64,000 nucleotides of DNA, taken from NCBI GenBank assembly GCA_032622095.1, contig CP136063.1, positions 24,680,987 through 24,744,986 of the forward strand, in the 5' to 3' direction. Within the stretch, counting starts at the first letter, position 1; the number at the start of each line of letters is the position of its first letter. Below, piece by piece: positions 26,801-41,800 of the stretch. Origin of the DNA: Siphonodentalium dalli (Eukaryota; Mollusca; Scaphopoda; Gadilida; Siphonodentaliidae). The position numbers and the translations under genes were made by a program. The notes beneath the pieces are model-generated. The model had not been told where the DNA came from, made no database searches, and saw only the letters and a list, made by a program, of their open reading frames with translations.

Positions 26801-29800
26801 GCATTACTGATTCTGGCTATCGTAGCTGGAATATTTGTTAAAGCCTTCCAGATTGTTCCCCAATGGCAGGCGTACGATGACATATACAGGGGAAAATATA
26901 ATATAAATGGTAAGCTTTTTGTATATCAAAAGTTAATGACATCAAAAAGGGGCAAATATAATAATATAAACATTACAATAATATAAATGGTAAGTTAGCC
27001 CAATATACTACCTGTGAGTTATTGATATGTTAGTCTTTGTCCAAGCACCCAAAAAGCATGCACAGCTATTCTAACGCATTTAGTAATCTAAGTTGTCCAA
27101 GCACCCAAAAAGCATGCACAGCTATTCTAACGCATTTAGTAATCTAAGTTGTCCAAGCACCCAAAAAGCATGCACAGCTATTCTAACGCATTTAGTAATC
27201 TAAGTTGTCCAAGCACCCAAAAAGCATGCACAGCTATTCTACCACATTTAGTAATCTAAGATTTGACGTCAGTTTGTGTTATGGTGTGTTTTATTTGGAT
27301 ATGAAACACATGAACCAATTTGCAGTTGACCAATCACCCAACAGAATTTAGTGTAACACATAGGCTATGTAAATAGGTTTGCATGAAAATCAGGCAAGAA
27401 AGAAAGGCTTTCTGTTAAAAAAAAAATTAAAATATGATTATAGCATATCAGAGAGACAATATCCCATTGTAATCCGGTTCTCGTTAGAAGTAGTTAGTTA
27501 AACAATGGTTAATCTGGCATCAGCTTGGACGGGTGACCATCTTGCACTTCATTCTGGTTACATCCATCAACGAAAGTGTGTATATGTGTGGAAAATAACT
27601 CAGCTATCTGTGACATTTATGATAGACTTGATTTTGTTGCAGAGATTCGAATGCTGCTGTGTTTCTGGACTATTATCGCTCTCACATGGATGTGGGGAGG
27701 ACTACATATGACCTACGCACAGGAATGGATGCTCATACTGTTTGTTGTTTTCAACATTCTTCAGGTACATTATTTTTCAAATTTAGTTATGATGAGGATC
27801 ACTTAAAGATTTATTCAGGTTTCCTACTTGATGGGAGCTGCACTGGTGCAGCATTAAAGATCCTTTGCCAATGCAATCCCTTATATATGCGATTTAAAGA
27901 TTTATTCAGGTTTCCTTCTTGACGGGAGCTGCACTGGCAATACAATCCCTTATATATGCAAGTTTCACATAGGGTGCCTCATGTGTGTATGTGGGTACTT
28001 CGTGGACAGATTGAGCTCAAATTTCGTATATAAGTGTAAAAACCCACGGGGATCGCCGACGTCGCATTTTGGACAAGCTCTGAGCACTGATTCTCCACTC
28101 CCAATCATTAAAATCACCGCAAACGCCACTTCGGGGGTTAAGGCATCAACGATCATTATATTGACCATATACGGAGTTGTTAACGACGAACGCTCTTTAT
28201 TGCAATCGACGTGGCTAAACGACTAGCCCCATGCGTCCGAAATACGGATGCGGGACGAAATGCAATTATCTCGATTAAAAAGGCAGAATTGATCTAAGAA
28301 GCGTTTGTTTCACGACGGGATTAATTGACTGTCCGCTTTTTTTGGGGACTACGGGGAAGTTTAGGACGAAAACGCCTGGACGGATTGAGCTCAAATTTTG
28401 TATATAAGTGTAAAAAACCCACGGGGATCGTCCACGTCGCATTTTGGACAAGCTCTGAGCACCGATTCTCCACTCCCAATCATCAAAATCACCGCAAACG
28501 CCACTTCGGGGGTTAAGGCATCAACGATCTTTATATTGACCATATACGGAGTTGTTAACGACGAACGCTCTTTATTGCAATCGACGTGGCTAAATGACTA
28601 GCCCCATGCATCCGAAATACGGATGCGGGGCGAAATGCAATTATCTCGATTAAAAAGGCAGAATTGATCTAAGAAGCGTTTATTTACAATTCAACGCAAC
28701 CTTATCGCTCGAAATATTATGCAGAGAGATTTCACGACGGGATTAATTGACTGTCCGCTCTTTTCGGGGACTACGGGGAAGTTTAGGACGGGTACCATGA
28801 ATTAACTCATTGAAAAACAAAGAATGCGTTGTCTGTCGTTCCTAAGAAGGGGGGATTTCATTGGGTCAATTAGAATAAAAATTAAATAAATAGGCCTATT
28901 TTCAAAAAATTCATAAAAACATAAATTAAATTTTAAAAACATTAAATTAATATTAAAAAATAAAAAAATATAATATAAATAAAAACAAAATAATTAAAAA
29001 AATGTCATGTTTCTGACCAACCACGCCAGTGGCGGGCTAACCTGCTAGTCTCATATATATTTTGAAGACCTCTGTTTGTTTGTTTGTTTGTCTGTCTGTC
29101 ATTTATACAAATCTACGATTCTCGACCGATCGGGATGAAACTTGGTACGTGTGTGTAGTTTGACCGGGCGGTGAACGTTGTCATATTGGCGAGCCCGTGC
29201 GGCGCCCGCTTCGCGCATGCGCAGACGAGATCTCGGAAACGGGTGGAGCTATCGACTTGAAATTTGTTACGTGAATGTATCTTGCCCCGGATACGAATTT
29301 TATCGGGTCGCCGAGCCCGTGCGACGCCAGCTTCGCGCATGCTCAGACCAGATCTCGGAAACGGGTAGAGCTATCGACTTGAAATTTGCTATGTGAATGT
29401 ATCTTGCCCCGGATACAAATTTTATCGGGTCGCCGAGCCGTGCGACGCCAGCTTCGCGCATGCGCAGACCAGATCTCGGAAACGGGTAGAGCTATCGACT
29501 TGAAATTTGGTTTTTGAATAGCCCGGACAACGTCGGGCTCATCGGCTAGTCTACTATATATTTTGAGACTTCCGTATATGTATATATATATATGTCTGCT
29601 ATAGACTCGAGAACTGCTGGGCCGATTGAACCCAAACTTGCTGTATAAGGGTAAAAAGCCACAGGCAGTGCACTCGGACCATTCGCGAGCCTGTGTGACC
29701 ACTCCTTCACCCTTCAACTGCCACTGTAATGGGATTGATGGGTTAAGCGTGTGATAATTAATGAGCGTTTGTATATGAGGCGTCGCTGTTAAAGAGCGTT

Positions 29801-32800
29801 TATCTACTTTAGTGAAAATATACGGCATTTGACCGTCTCAGAAACTGGGGATATCGAGATGAAATTTCGTACTTAGGGGTTCCAAGGGACGGGGGAGATT
29901 TTCGTCGGGTCAGTTTGTCTGCCCGAGATGACCTTGACTTGAAATGGGTACTCACAAATGACCTTGGGCGATATCTCGGTAGTCAGCGGTGACATCGATG
30001 TGAAATTTGTTATGTATGGTCAACTCGGGACGGGAAATATTTTTGTCGGGTTATTTTGTCCACCCAACATTACCTTGACACGGGTACCCGCAAATGACCT
30101 TGGGCGATATTTCAGGCATCAGCAGTGGCAGCGACGTATGGGGTTACCTTGAAAAACAAAAATTAATGGATCGGCCAAAGCCATGGGACCAATCCCGCCA
30201 GTGGCGGGCTAATCTGCTAGTATATTATATAAGAGAATGCACTGGCTTACAAGGTCAAGTTATATATTGTTAGGCCAATGCATTCTGTTATATATGTGAG
30301 GCTCCCGATGGGAGACTCGCATATATAAGAGAATGCATTGGCACAGGGTTTTTTGCCAAATTTCAGGAAGCTCCAGTCATGAAATGCTTAAATTAATGTA
30401 TAGGAAATTAAATTTCAATTAAAATAAACAACATCTTTCATGTAGCACTTCTCATTCCAAATATGTTATTCTATAATCAAAATGATGAAAAGTGTCAGTG
30501 ACACTCTAGCTGAACTTGGAACGGGGATAATGTCATACATTGCAGTCAATTGAGTGATAAGGAATGTGGGAAGTTGAAATGTATAGGTAATACCAGAGGT
30601 CAACCTGAGGAGACATAAATTTGTGATCAATTGGATGAAAAGTGATGGTTGTAGGTCATGCCAAAGTATTTAGTCATGCAAAGAATGAAATCAAAGATGG
30701 CTGCCAGCAGCCATGTTTTTGATTGACAATCGTTAAAATTTGACAGCTCACATCTAAAGGTGATTCTAAACATGCCTGTAAAGTTACAAAACATTTCTCC
30801 AATAAATTCAGGGTTTATTGATGGATTCAAATTTGAAATCCATGATGGCTGCTTGCAGCAATGTTGTTGGTTTTAACAAATTTTGGGAAAAATTGATGGA
30901 TCCTATCTAGAGGTCACCCCAAAGATCCATATGAAGTTTAATGATGATCGGATGAGGGATGTTGTCGGTAATATGTAGCAAATGATTTAGTAATGCAAAG
31001 AGTAAAATTTATTTGTTTCAAATTCGGAAAAATTTGATGGTTCCCAATATCTACTGATCACTCAGAATATCAAATGGCTCATGCCTTTTTTTCAACAACT
31101 GTTTTATCAACTTTAGCCCAAAAATGATAAAGTGCCTGGAAGTATTTAATCTCTTCACTGCTTATTGTTGTCATGGTATCTCGTGTTATGGGCCATTGAT
31201 GTTATGTCCATTTTTAGCTCAACTTTACTTTGTAAAGTTTGAGCTATTGCTGTGGGTTCGTGTCCATCTGTGCATCCGTCTATCCATCAACAATTTCCTT
31301 TGGCTCACCCTACAGACTGCATCGCTCATCCGATCATCACCAAACTTCATATGGATCTTCGGGGTGACCTCTAGTTGGGAGCCATCAATATTTTTAGGAT
31401 CACCTCTAGATGGGAGCCTTCAAATTTGAAAAAAATTTTATTAAAAACATGGCCACTGGCAGCCATATTGGATTTTACTCTCATGACTAAATCTTTTGGC
31501 ACACCCTACAGACCACATCCCTCATCCAATCCTCACAAAACTTCATATGGATCTTTGTGTGACCACTAGATGAAAACCATAGTAATTTTTCTTGATTTCG
31601 TTCAAAAACGTGGCCATCAGCAGCTATCTTGGATTTTACTCTTTGTATGACTAAATTCTTTGGCACACCCTACATTTCACAACTCTCATTCGATCATCAC
31701 CTAACTTCATATGGATCTTCGGGGTGATCTCTAGATGGGAGCTATTGATTTTGAACAATTTTCAATGAAAAATATGGCCGTCGACAGCCATCTTGGATCT
31801 TACTCTTTGCATGACTAAATCCTTTGGCACTCCCAACAGACCTCATCCCTCATCCAATCGTCACCAAACTTCATGCGGATCTTCGGGGTGACCTCTAGAT
31901 TGGAGCCATCGATTAATGCCAAACTTCGTTATAAAACATGACTGCCAGCAGTCATCTTGGATTTCAATTTTGAATCCATCTGCACACCCTGCAGCCCACA
32001 TTTTTGGTGAAATGTTTGAAATGAAAATAATTTCATCTACACAATATAAGCCCTTTACTGTAACTTTTTGGCTTTCCTTCTTTATTATTATATTCATTGC
32101 TCAGCAAAAAATTAACTCCTTCCCAAGTTGAGCTTCAGTGTCATTGACACTTTAATTTCGTGGAAAAATTAACTGCTAATGCTCTGAAGTAGGTCTGTAC
32201 TCAGTACGAACATATAGCACACAGCTATATGTTATGTCTGTACTCACCCTATGTCCAAGGTATGTTAACCCTTTATTTACTAAATACTTACTGATGAGAA
32301 TTTCTTTTTGAAAATGTTCAAATAATTTCAAAATATGACCATAGATCATTTGTTTAAATTGTTATCTGAACATTTCAAACCAATTATTAGACATCCATCA
32401 GCACTTGTACTATCTTTCCGTCTCTCTCATATGCTTTTATTACCTGAACATCCATGCAAACAAATAATAAACCATTTCAATTTATACTTTTATGAATGGA
32501 ATGGGTATATTCAGTATAGAAAGAGTTATTAAATAGTGAGGTTTTATGTCATCTATCTCATATATATTTTGAAGACCTCTGTTTGTCTGTCTGTCTGTAT
32601 GTCTGTCTGTATGTGTGTCATTTATACAAATCTACGATTCTCGACCGATCGGGACGAAACTTGGTACGTGTGTGTAGTTTGACCAGGCGGTCGACGTTGT
32701 CGTATTGGCGAACCCGTGCGGCGCCCGCTTCGCGCATGCGCAGACGAGATCTCGGAAACGGGTGGAGCTATCGACTTGAAATTTGCTATGTGAATGTATC

Positions 32801-35800
32801 TTGCCCCGGATACAAATTTAATCGGGTCGCCGAGCCCGTGCGACGCCAGCTTCGCGCATGCGCAGACCAGATCTCAGAAACGGGTGGAGCTATCGACTTG
32901 AAATTTGGTATGTGAATGTATCTTGCCCCGGATACGAGTTTTATCGGGTCGCCGTGCCCGTGCGACACCAGCTTCGCGCATGCGCAGACCAGATCTCGGA
33001 AACGGGTGGAGCTATTGACTTGAAATTTGGTTTTTGAATAGCCCGGACAACGTCGGGCGCATCGGCTATCTCATATATATTTTAAAGACCTCTGTCTGTT
33101 TGTTTGTTTGTCTATGTTTGTTTGTCTATCATTGATACAAATCTACGATTCTCGACCGATCGGGACGAAACTTGGTACGTGTGTGTAGTTTGACCAGGCG
33201 GTCGACGTTGTCGTATTGACGAGCCCGTGCGGCGCCCGCTTCGTGCATGCGCAGACAAGATCTCGGAAACAGGTGGAGCTATCGACTTGAAATTTGCTAT
33301 GTGAATGTATCTTGCCCCGGATGCGAATTTTATCGGGTCGCTGAGCCCGTGCGACGCCAGCTTCGCGCATGCGCAGACGAGATCTCGGAAACGGGTGGAG
33401 CTATCGACTTGAAATTTTCTTTGTGAATGTACCTTGCCCCGGATACGAATTTTATCGGGTCGCCGAGCCCGTGCGACGCCAGCTTCGCGCATGCGCAGAC
33501 GAGATCTCAGAAACGGTGAATAGCCCGGACAACGTCGGGCTCATCGGCTAGTCTATTATATATTTTGGAACTTCTGTCATATGTATGTGTATATAGACTC
33601 GAAAACTTCTGGACCTTCCCAACTCAAATTTGGTATGTAGGCCTACTTTGATCTGGGGGAACAATATGGGCGGGTCCAATTTCACGTGCGACTGTGTCCT
33701 TGACCTCGCTCATATAGGCATGTTTCTGGATCTCGACCGATTTGACTCAAATTTGGTATGTAGGCCTACTTTGATCCCAGGAACAATATGGGCAGGTCCA
33801 ATTACACGTGCGACCATGTCCTTGACCTGGCTCAGGTTCAAATATGCTCATATAGGCATGTTTCTGTACCTCGACCGATCCGACTCAAATTTGGTATGTA
33901 GGTCTACTTTTGATCCCGGGCACAATATGGGCGGGTCCAATTTCATGTGCGACTGGGTCCTTAACCTCACTCATATAGGCATGTTTCTGGCAAAGAAATC
34001 CCTAAATAGCCCGGACAAATTCGGGCACATCAGCTAGTTCAACATAATCACTTGCCTTTTCAGGGTGTGGTAGCTTTGATATTTTATGTCATCATAAGAA
34101 TGCCTTGCTGCGGGGTACAGAAGTCTTCGTATGCCGTCCATGACAACACACCACAATTCTCGCCATCTCAATTCTACTACAACGCTAACAAATCACCATC
34201 GATGTTCAAAAGCTCAAAGGCTTCCACACTCCAAGAGGTAAGTTTCTTTGTCCAAGGTGCTTATTTGTTTCTTCTATACATTTCTTAGTCCAAGGAAGCC
34301 AATTAATATTCATGATGTGGGCAAACTGGAGTGTAGAAGAAGACGAAATAGTTATCCGGTTACTTGTTTGAAAGTTTCCTTGTTCTAATAGTTAATTATA
34401 GATGAAAAAAATATTTCTTGTCTAATAATTTTTATCAATTGAAATCAATTAGCGAGGAGAACATTTTGATTCATAATGACGCCATTTAGGCTGTTTGACG
34501 TTGTTCCTAGTTATCTTCTCAATTTGCACATATAGTTACATCATGAAAGTAATACTTAGGGGATAAACGTCCGGTGTGATTTTTGGACATTTATCGGCGG
34601 GTTTTACGATGGAAAATGCAGCTTTACTGGTGACGCGAGGAGCCTGTAAAATGGATATATGTCTTTCGAAAAAAACACTGATAAACGTCCAAAATCACAC
34701 TAGTTAGCATGATTATCCTCATTCTCATGCACACAGACTGAAAAATTATGCTATAGCCATGATAATTTGTGCCAAACTGTCACTAAACTGGACATGGTTG
34801 AAGTTCATGTCACTTCCTCCAGAAAATTGTCCTGTGCTTCATGAAGATATAATATATAATTCCATATTTCTAACATAAATAAACTGAGCTGAGCTATCCA
34901 AAGGCATCCACAAAATTCATTGACACAAATTTGATATCATGCCAGATTTACATCGGATATACATACATTATATTAATCTATTTCCACTTTTTCAAGTTTC
35001 AAGGCAAATTTCCATCAATGTATTACATTACTGACAAGCCATTGACATTGCATTGCGTCAATATGGTTCACACCAAATTGCATAGTATAGCAAACAGTTT
35101 CGCTTTTTTGCAACATCATGTCAATTACATCATCATTCTGACGTCCTTGATTCATTTCGAAAGACATTTTTCAATTAAAACGGGTTGTCTGAATAATTTT
35201 CCTGACATTGAACAGCTGCTGAATTAAGCCGATTAAGCGATTCAAACATACATCAAATTTACCCTTGTTTACATTGTTGTCCTTAAGAACGAAGATACTT
35301 ACGGGGGAATAGTTATGTGTTTTTATCAGTTAGCAGACCTAGTCAAGCTACGTAAATTCATATGGTTCCACATGGTTGACTGAAACTATCGACAAAACTG
35401 AAATTACTTGATAGAAAGCTGAATGAGCGAGTTAGAATAACCTAATAAGCTACATTGGCGTAATAAACATATAATTTTTTTAATTATAATTAATTTTTCC
35501 TTAAGGGAAGCCGAACTGAACTATATGGATTATATCTCCGGCCTTGTGTCATCAGGAGGGTTAAAATTTATTGCCCGTTTATTGCCTACTCCCGGTCAAT
35601 CAGTGCTCAGATTATCCACGCACGAATGCGCCCAGTGTAACTCCCGCGTTCCGACTATCTATCTGGTCAGTTTTATTTCCGACTCAATCATGAGATTTGC
35701 GAGTCGTGGTGTTGGGAATGGCACCACCATGGGAGGGATCTATGATAGTTCAGTTCGGGCTTCCCTTAACCCTTTGAACCCTGGCTCCCCACAACGATCG

Positions 35801-38800
35801 ACGCCCTGACCCTGGGCTCCCAGGGGTATTTTCACTTATTGTAGACTGTGTTCAGGGTTATGGTGCTGTATTGCATGCATTCTCTTCTACCATATTGTTT
35901 ACACCATTGGAAAGATTATTAAATTGTGAATTCAGCACATCACAATCTATTTCAATATCTTAAAACCAGAAAAAGTTATAAAAAATTGAAAACTTATTAT
36001 ATTTATTATAGAAATTGCCAAAAAATGTTACGTAACGTCACAATCCCAACGTAAATACATGACGTCATATGGGCTTTAGCCAAAACAAATTATGGGTGTT
36101 CTCTGAATACCCCACTAATAACTAAAATGCGCGGCATTGTGCAGTCTATTGGTTTATGCCATCTTAAAGACAAGATTCTTAACTTTTTTCTCGTGTAAAT
36201 CTATATAGCGTGTACCTTTGCGCAAAAAAATTATGATTTAATGAACTCAGAAGTTTGTTTATTCTTAAACAAAACTCGTATGACATGTGTTTATATCTGA
36301 CAATCGTTAGCGCGAATTATATAATTTAGTGGGAATTTATTCACAAACATTATGAGTTAAATACCACAAAAATATGTCACTAAAGTTTCTATCTATAAAT
36401 ATATATTTTTAGATATCTTATGAGCCATATAAGAAATGTGATGAAATGGAGACTGTATCCGGTTTTTAATCGGCTTTTACTTCGTTATGCCAAACACAAC
36501 CTCGATAATTTTTGGGCAGCTAAACAGTTATAATATGAATTTTATGCAACACTATTTTATTTTTCTCTACGTTGAGTATTTATCGAAATATAAAAAATAA
36601 AATGCAACACTGCAACGCCGACAGTAGAACGAGATTACGTCATGCGTATATATGCAATTACGTTCTGGCCGGAATACCGGCCAGCCGGGTTCAAAGGGTT
36701 AAGGAAAAATTAATTATAATTTAAAAAACTATATTTTTCCGCCAAGGAAAGCCCTCACTGAACTATATGGATTATTAGAATGCAAGCTCAGGAGGAGGCA
36801 CGAGCAATAAATTTAATATCCAAATTTGATGGGAATGTACTCTTCCAAAACCGATTTGATGTAAATGTGATTTAGTCATGAATCATCTATAATGTATTAT
36901 GTGAAAGTGCTCATACGTTTAAGATTCCGGCACTACTCAAACTTGTTTTTTGGAAGAAACATTCCAGGTAGTGCCATACCAGTCTTGCTAGCGAGAAATT
37001 AACCGAGCAAGTAGAGACGTCTTCTTTCTTCGCGTCTCGTCATTTGATGAGATTGATGGCTGTATATATACCTTTAAAAATTGTTAGCAAAATGACGGTA
37101 CGTTGCAGTGAGTCTTAACCATCCAGAACAGCCTCCAAAGGCGCAGATGCTGGGGCTTTCGCCCTTGAATATTGGTTTCCCGAATCAGCGATGTCAGCAC
37201 CCTACCTGCCACTGGTCCTAACTGCTGTAGCAGGACCATGGGGGGCCAGAACCAAGCATGCCCGAGGTAAAGACTGGCATGGTTGGTGCTAATTTTTGGT
37301 AATTCAATTTAAACAAGATTTGACCTGTATCCTGTGATGAAGGTTGTACAAGAGATCACCTCGGTCGATTTCATTCACAAAAGAGCGGTCCCAAGATTCT
37401 AGCTCATCGGTGACAAAGCCATTAGACGCATAGAAGGCATATCAGTCCTCCTCCCCTCCTTAGTCAAGAGACAAAGGAAGAGAAGAAGACCGTAAAGCTT
37501 ATCTTTTCATCTTATCTTCATTCAAAAAAGTGAGTTTCCGAGGAATGACAGAATCCTCTACCGACAGTGGGGACCCACATGGCCCAAGATTCTAGCTCAA
37601 TCATCGTCGTCAAAGCCATCAGACGCCATGAGAGGCATAGAAAGCATGTCAGGATCGACGCCAGCAACAGAACAGCTCGCATCAAGTTGAGATACGGTAC
37701 CACTACGATCCCATGACGGCAGAGGAGCAGGCCTGGACATATCCCGAGGGAGTATGATTCCAGGGGGACAAGACCCACTCTTGTAAGGGAGTGGGCCACG
37801 GCACCGTGGGGAAGAGTCAGAAGGCCAGTTGGCTGGTGCGCTATTTGCGACACGGGACGAGTCTTCCCCACCCAGAACTTCCGCAAAGGTTCGGTGGCCG
37901 GGGCATCAGCCTGCCCGAGGTAAAGACTGGTACGGTTTGCTCAAATTGTTTAATCATGGACCAACCGGCCCTCACCCAACTATGACAATACAGCGTATTA
38001 CAGCGGTTATTTCATGAGCAACCCGCACGGTGTGTGGCCATCAAAGTCGAATCTCATTTGACGACAAGCAAGACTAGACATTCTGTTAGTTATTAGCAAG
38101 CAAGGGTAATATACAAAACATTTGGTTAGTTATTGTAAAACAGGGTTAATAAGGCAAAATTCCTTCAGTTTCTTGGCCACGTGATCTTACCTGCTATAAG
38201 TTGAACTGTCTTTTCTCGTGGATTGAGGATGATGAGTTTCGATTTCGCATGTGCAAGAACATAGCGGTGTCCTTGCTTACGGTAAGGAGAATGTTTTATA
38301 CACTTTCCAGGGGGACAAGTCCCACTCTGGTAATGGAGTGGGCCACGGACCGTGGGGAAGAGTCAGAAGTCTCAGTCCTTCCCAGGAGACGAGAGCAATT
38401 GCTCTCGCACCCGTATGCACTTGCAATTTTTTAATTCACGGACGCTAAACTTGCACAAGTTTGTCCCTCATGTCAAAATGTTCATGGTCACGGAAATTGT
38501 TGATTCCATATTAAACTCTTTGAATGTATATTGAAAACCTTTCCCATCTCAGTTAAATTATGGGAATTTGAAAGTGCAACTTGACATATCTAGGTCCATC
38601 CCACAATGACATTTTATTTGAGAAAAACCCAACGATTATATTACGGGTGCAATTACATCCATCTTCTGAATTGCGAGAGCAAATAAGTGCTCTTGCTGTT
38701 TCCTCGTGGGAAGGACTGAAGTCTGGTTGGCTGGTGCGCTGTTGGCAGCACACGACTAGTCTTCCCCACCCAAATGCTCAGGTGCTGGGGCATTCGCCCT

Positions 38801-41800
38801 TGATTGGTTTTCCGAATCAACGATGGCAGCACACTGCCAGTCACTGGTACTGGGCAGTGGTCGTGTACAATATAAAGGGTTACAAATGCTTTCATTTGTG
38901 GTATTCTGTTAGGTATTCTATTTGCCAGATAATCATTGGATATGTAGCAATTGAAGGAGAAGAGCCATGTTTCGGACTCTTTGGAAATTGGCAGCGGTCG
39001 TGCGCAATATAAAGGCATTTGATGTAACTGCGCTTTATACGCGGGACAATACAAATACTGTTCTTTCTGTTATTCGCCAGATAATCAATTGGATATGAGG
39101 CAATAGAAGGAAAAGAGCCATGTTTTGGACTCTGTTGGAAATGATATCGGCAGAGGCCAGGTGCAATATAAATGTATTTCATGTAACCGTGCTTTATACG
39201 TGAGTGAAGTCTATTTGTCATATGATTGGTTCAATATATGTAAATAGAAGGCAAAGAGCGAAGTGATGGACTCTGTTGGAAAGGCTATTGGAAGTGCATC
39301 TGGGGCATGTGACAATATATATGCGTACTAGTTCGCCTTTACTATTCGCGGTTGAACAGCGTAGAAGTATGGAAGTATCGGTGAAACTTGTCGCGATATT
39401 TATGCATAGTCAGTTCTTATGCCATTGTGCCTTTGATTGATGCCATTGGTATGAACCTATTACTGTTGGCCATACCATGTTTCATGCTCACCATTTGTAT
39501 GCCTATGATGTTCGTACGGTATTGTGGCGATGAGGCACTGATACCGTAATATTTCCTTATTATTGGACCAATTAATTTGAGTATATCAACAAACACTAAT
39601 GTCTGAGGTTAAGAAGTCAGATGTTGTCTATTTGGTTACGTTGATCACATGCAGTACATCACAAGTATAGACAATTTTAATTGAGAACCTGTGGATGTGA
39701 AATCATCTGCCCGATGAGAATAAGTATAAACATTGATTTACTTGAAATTTTTCATGACACTGGCTAGCCAATGAATCATTTCAATACTTCGACCATGTCC
39801 TGCAAGAACAAGGCACTCGGCATGGGAGACGCAGTATGCCTTTTGGTACCAAGTTCACATTGGATATGGTGACTTGGCAGGCCAGTGGGCTCTCATCAAG
39901 GCCCTCATCCCAGATGTCTCCAAAGATTTCTTATCACGGATGGAATTATCATTGGATAGTAAGCAAACTGTAGCTGAAGGGTCCGGTTAATATGCTTACG
40001 TATCTTTGCAGGCTTGGATCAGGGAATCCCATGCAGCCAAGTTGAATGGAGTGATTGCAAAGAAACAGACACAAGTGTCACCGAAAATGACAGATTATGA
40101 TTGATGGAGATTTCCTTTCGATAATTGAAATGAAATTCCGTTGTCGCCAAATCTTGTGTATCATATTATCCTAGGCCCCAATCAAACCAGTCACCCGATG
40201 CATAATAACCTGACTCTGTCAGTCATAATGTACCTGCATGTAAAGGATGAGACACTAATTATTATAGCTACACAGCATTATTTGAACAGAGGTCATATAA
40301 TACTCTACATATTATAATGAACATAATCGCCTTGTTACTAAAGATTGTTCTGATACATGAGTTATAGGATATGGAATAGCAAGAAACGAGGCATGATTTT
40401 CCAATAAATACCTTGAAGTTGCAGTAACATTCGCGATGATGTTGCAAGTATCCAAATACAAACAACAACAACAAATACAAGCCTGTATGCTCATACATTC
40501 TGGCTAGCTTAGATTTGTAGGTATTAATCGTGAAAGCACAATTAAAGATAACCACCTGTTGGATATCTATAATGATGTCCTTAAGCTCTATGATAATCAT
40601 GTACCAAATGTCAGTTGAGTTCCGGTTGCTCAATGGCAACATTACAATTCGTGCAGGCAAAATAAATTTCATTGGATAACAAGGACTATCTTTTTTATTC
40701 AGTCATGTATATTATTGCCAAAGGAGACATTTCTGTCCTGGGCAACTTACTGCGAACTAACAGAGCTGTTTCATGTTTGCTTTAGCAGTATACATGATAT
40801 GAACTTAGCGATGAGTCGACTTCATGAAAATTAAAATAGAACATGTGTAGCACGAAATTAGGAGACTTCACATACCGTTCCACGTGGCGTCCTAAATCGG
40901 ACGAGTTATCCCATCGTATATGTTGCACAATAATGCAATATATGTGTTCCACAAGTAAATTATGTGAGGCTGTAGTCATTGTCAAAATGGCTAGCTATGT
41001 CGAATTTTGTGAATCCAATCACTGAATTTAGGGCTAGACGACATTGAGTTGATAAAAACTGATTTTTTAACAAATTACGTAACGCATACTATGAAACAAA
41101 AAGTTTCTGTGCGTTTATTAACGACCAGTAGGCAACGGATAAATTGCAAGTTTGTTATTGACAATAAATATTGAGTTGATAAATTCGCAATTAAGAAAAA
41201 TTCTCCCTTTAGTAACCACATCTGATCGACAGGAGGAAAATAAAACTGACCAGATAGATTGTCGGAACGCGGGAGTTTACACTGGGTGCATTCGTGCGTG
41301 GCTAATCTGAGCACTGATTGACCGAGAGTAGGCAATAAACGAGCAATAAATTTTAACCCTCCTGATGACACAAGGCCGGAGATATAATCCATATAGTTCA
41401 GTGAGAGCTTTCCTTGGCGGAAAATTATATTGATGTCATAACCCTAATGTTTATCAAGCAGGATTTATGTTGACAATAGAGGTAGTTAGCGGTGGATAAA
41501 TAATTAAAACCTACATTCTGTTTTCAGAAATGGGAGAAAGAATCATCTGCGTCAGGTCATATGAAGGTCAAAAGGGCATTCCCGTCAATGAACAACATTT
41601 ACGTTACCCCGCCGATGGCATACAGGACATCTGAGGCAAGCAGTGAAAATAAAGACTTCGAGTACATGATAACGACATTGAAGGACGAACATGTGTACAC
41701 ACCGAGTGACGGCAGCTTGGAGGTCGATAATCTCTCAGATATTTCGAGCAAGTTCGACAGATTCGAAACAAAGAGGATATCCATATCAGACACGCATCTC

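Noticed and set aside
29343-29828. 161-codon frame on the minus strand
   Set aside because: It crosses the junction of two Helitrons and contains repeat peptides and simple sequence.
33630-34037. 135-codon frame with repeated MFL-LDR-DSN-LVCRPT peptides
   Set aside because: Product of three ~120-bp units inside the Helitron at 33552-34037.
37518-39221. Several 110-140-codon frames on both strands
   Set aside because: Overlapping frames on opposite strands of an internally repeated block; no splice or start context and no recognisable domain.
40268-40672. 134-codon minus-strand frame with membrane-like residues
   Set aside because: AT-rich intron composition explains the Ile/Tyr/Leu content; no supporting signals.
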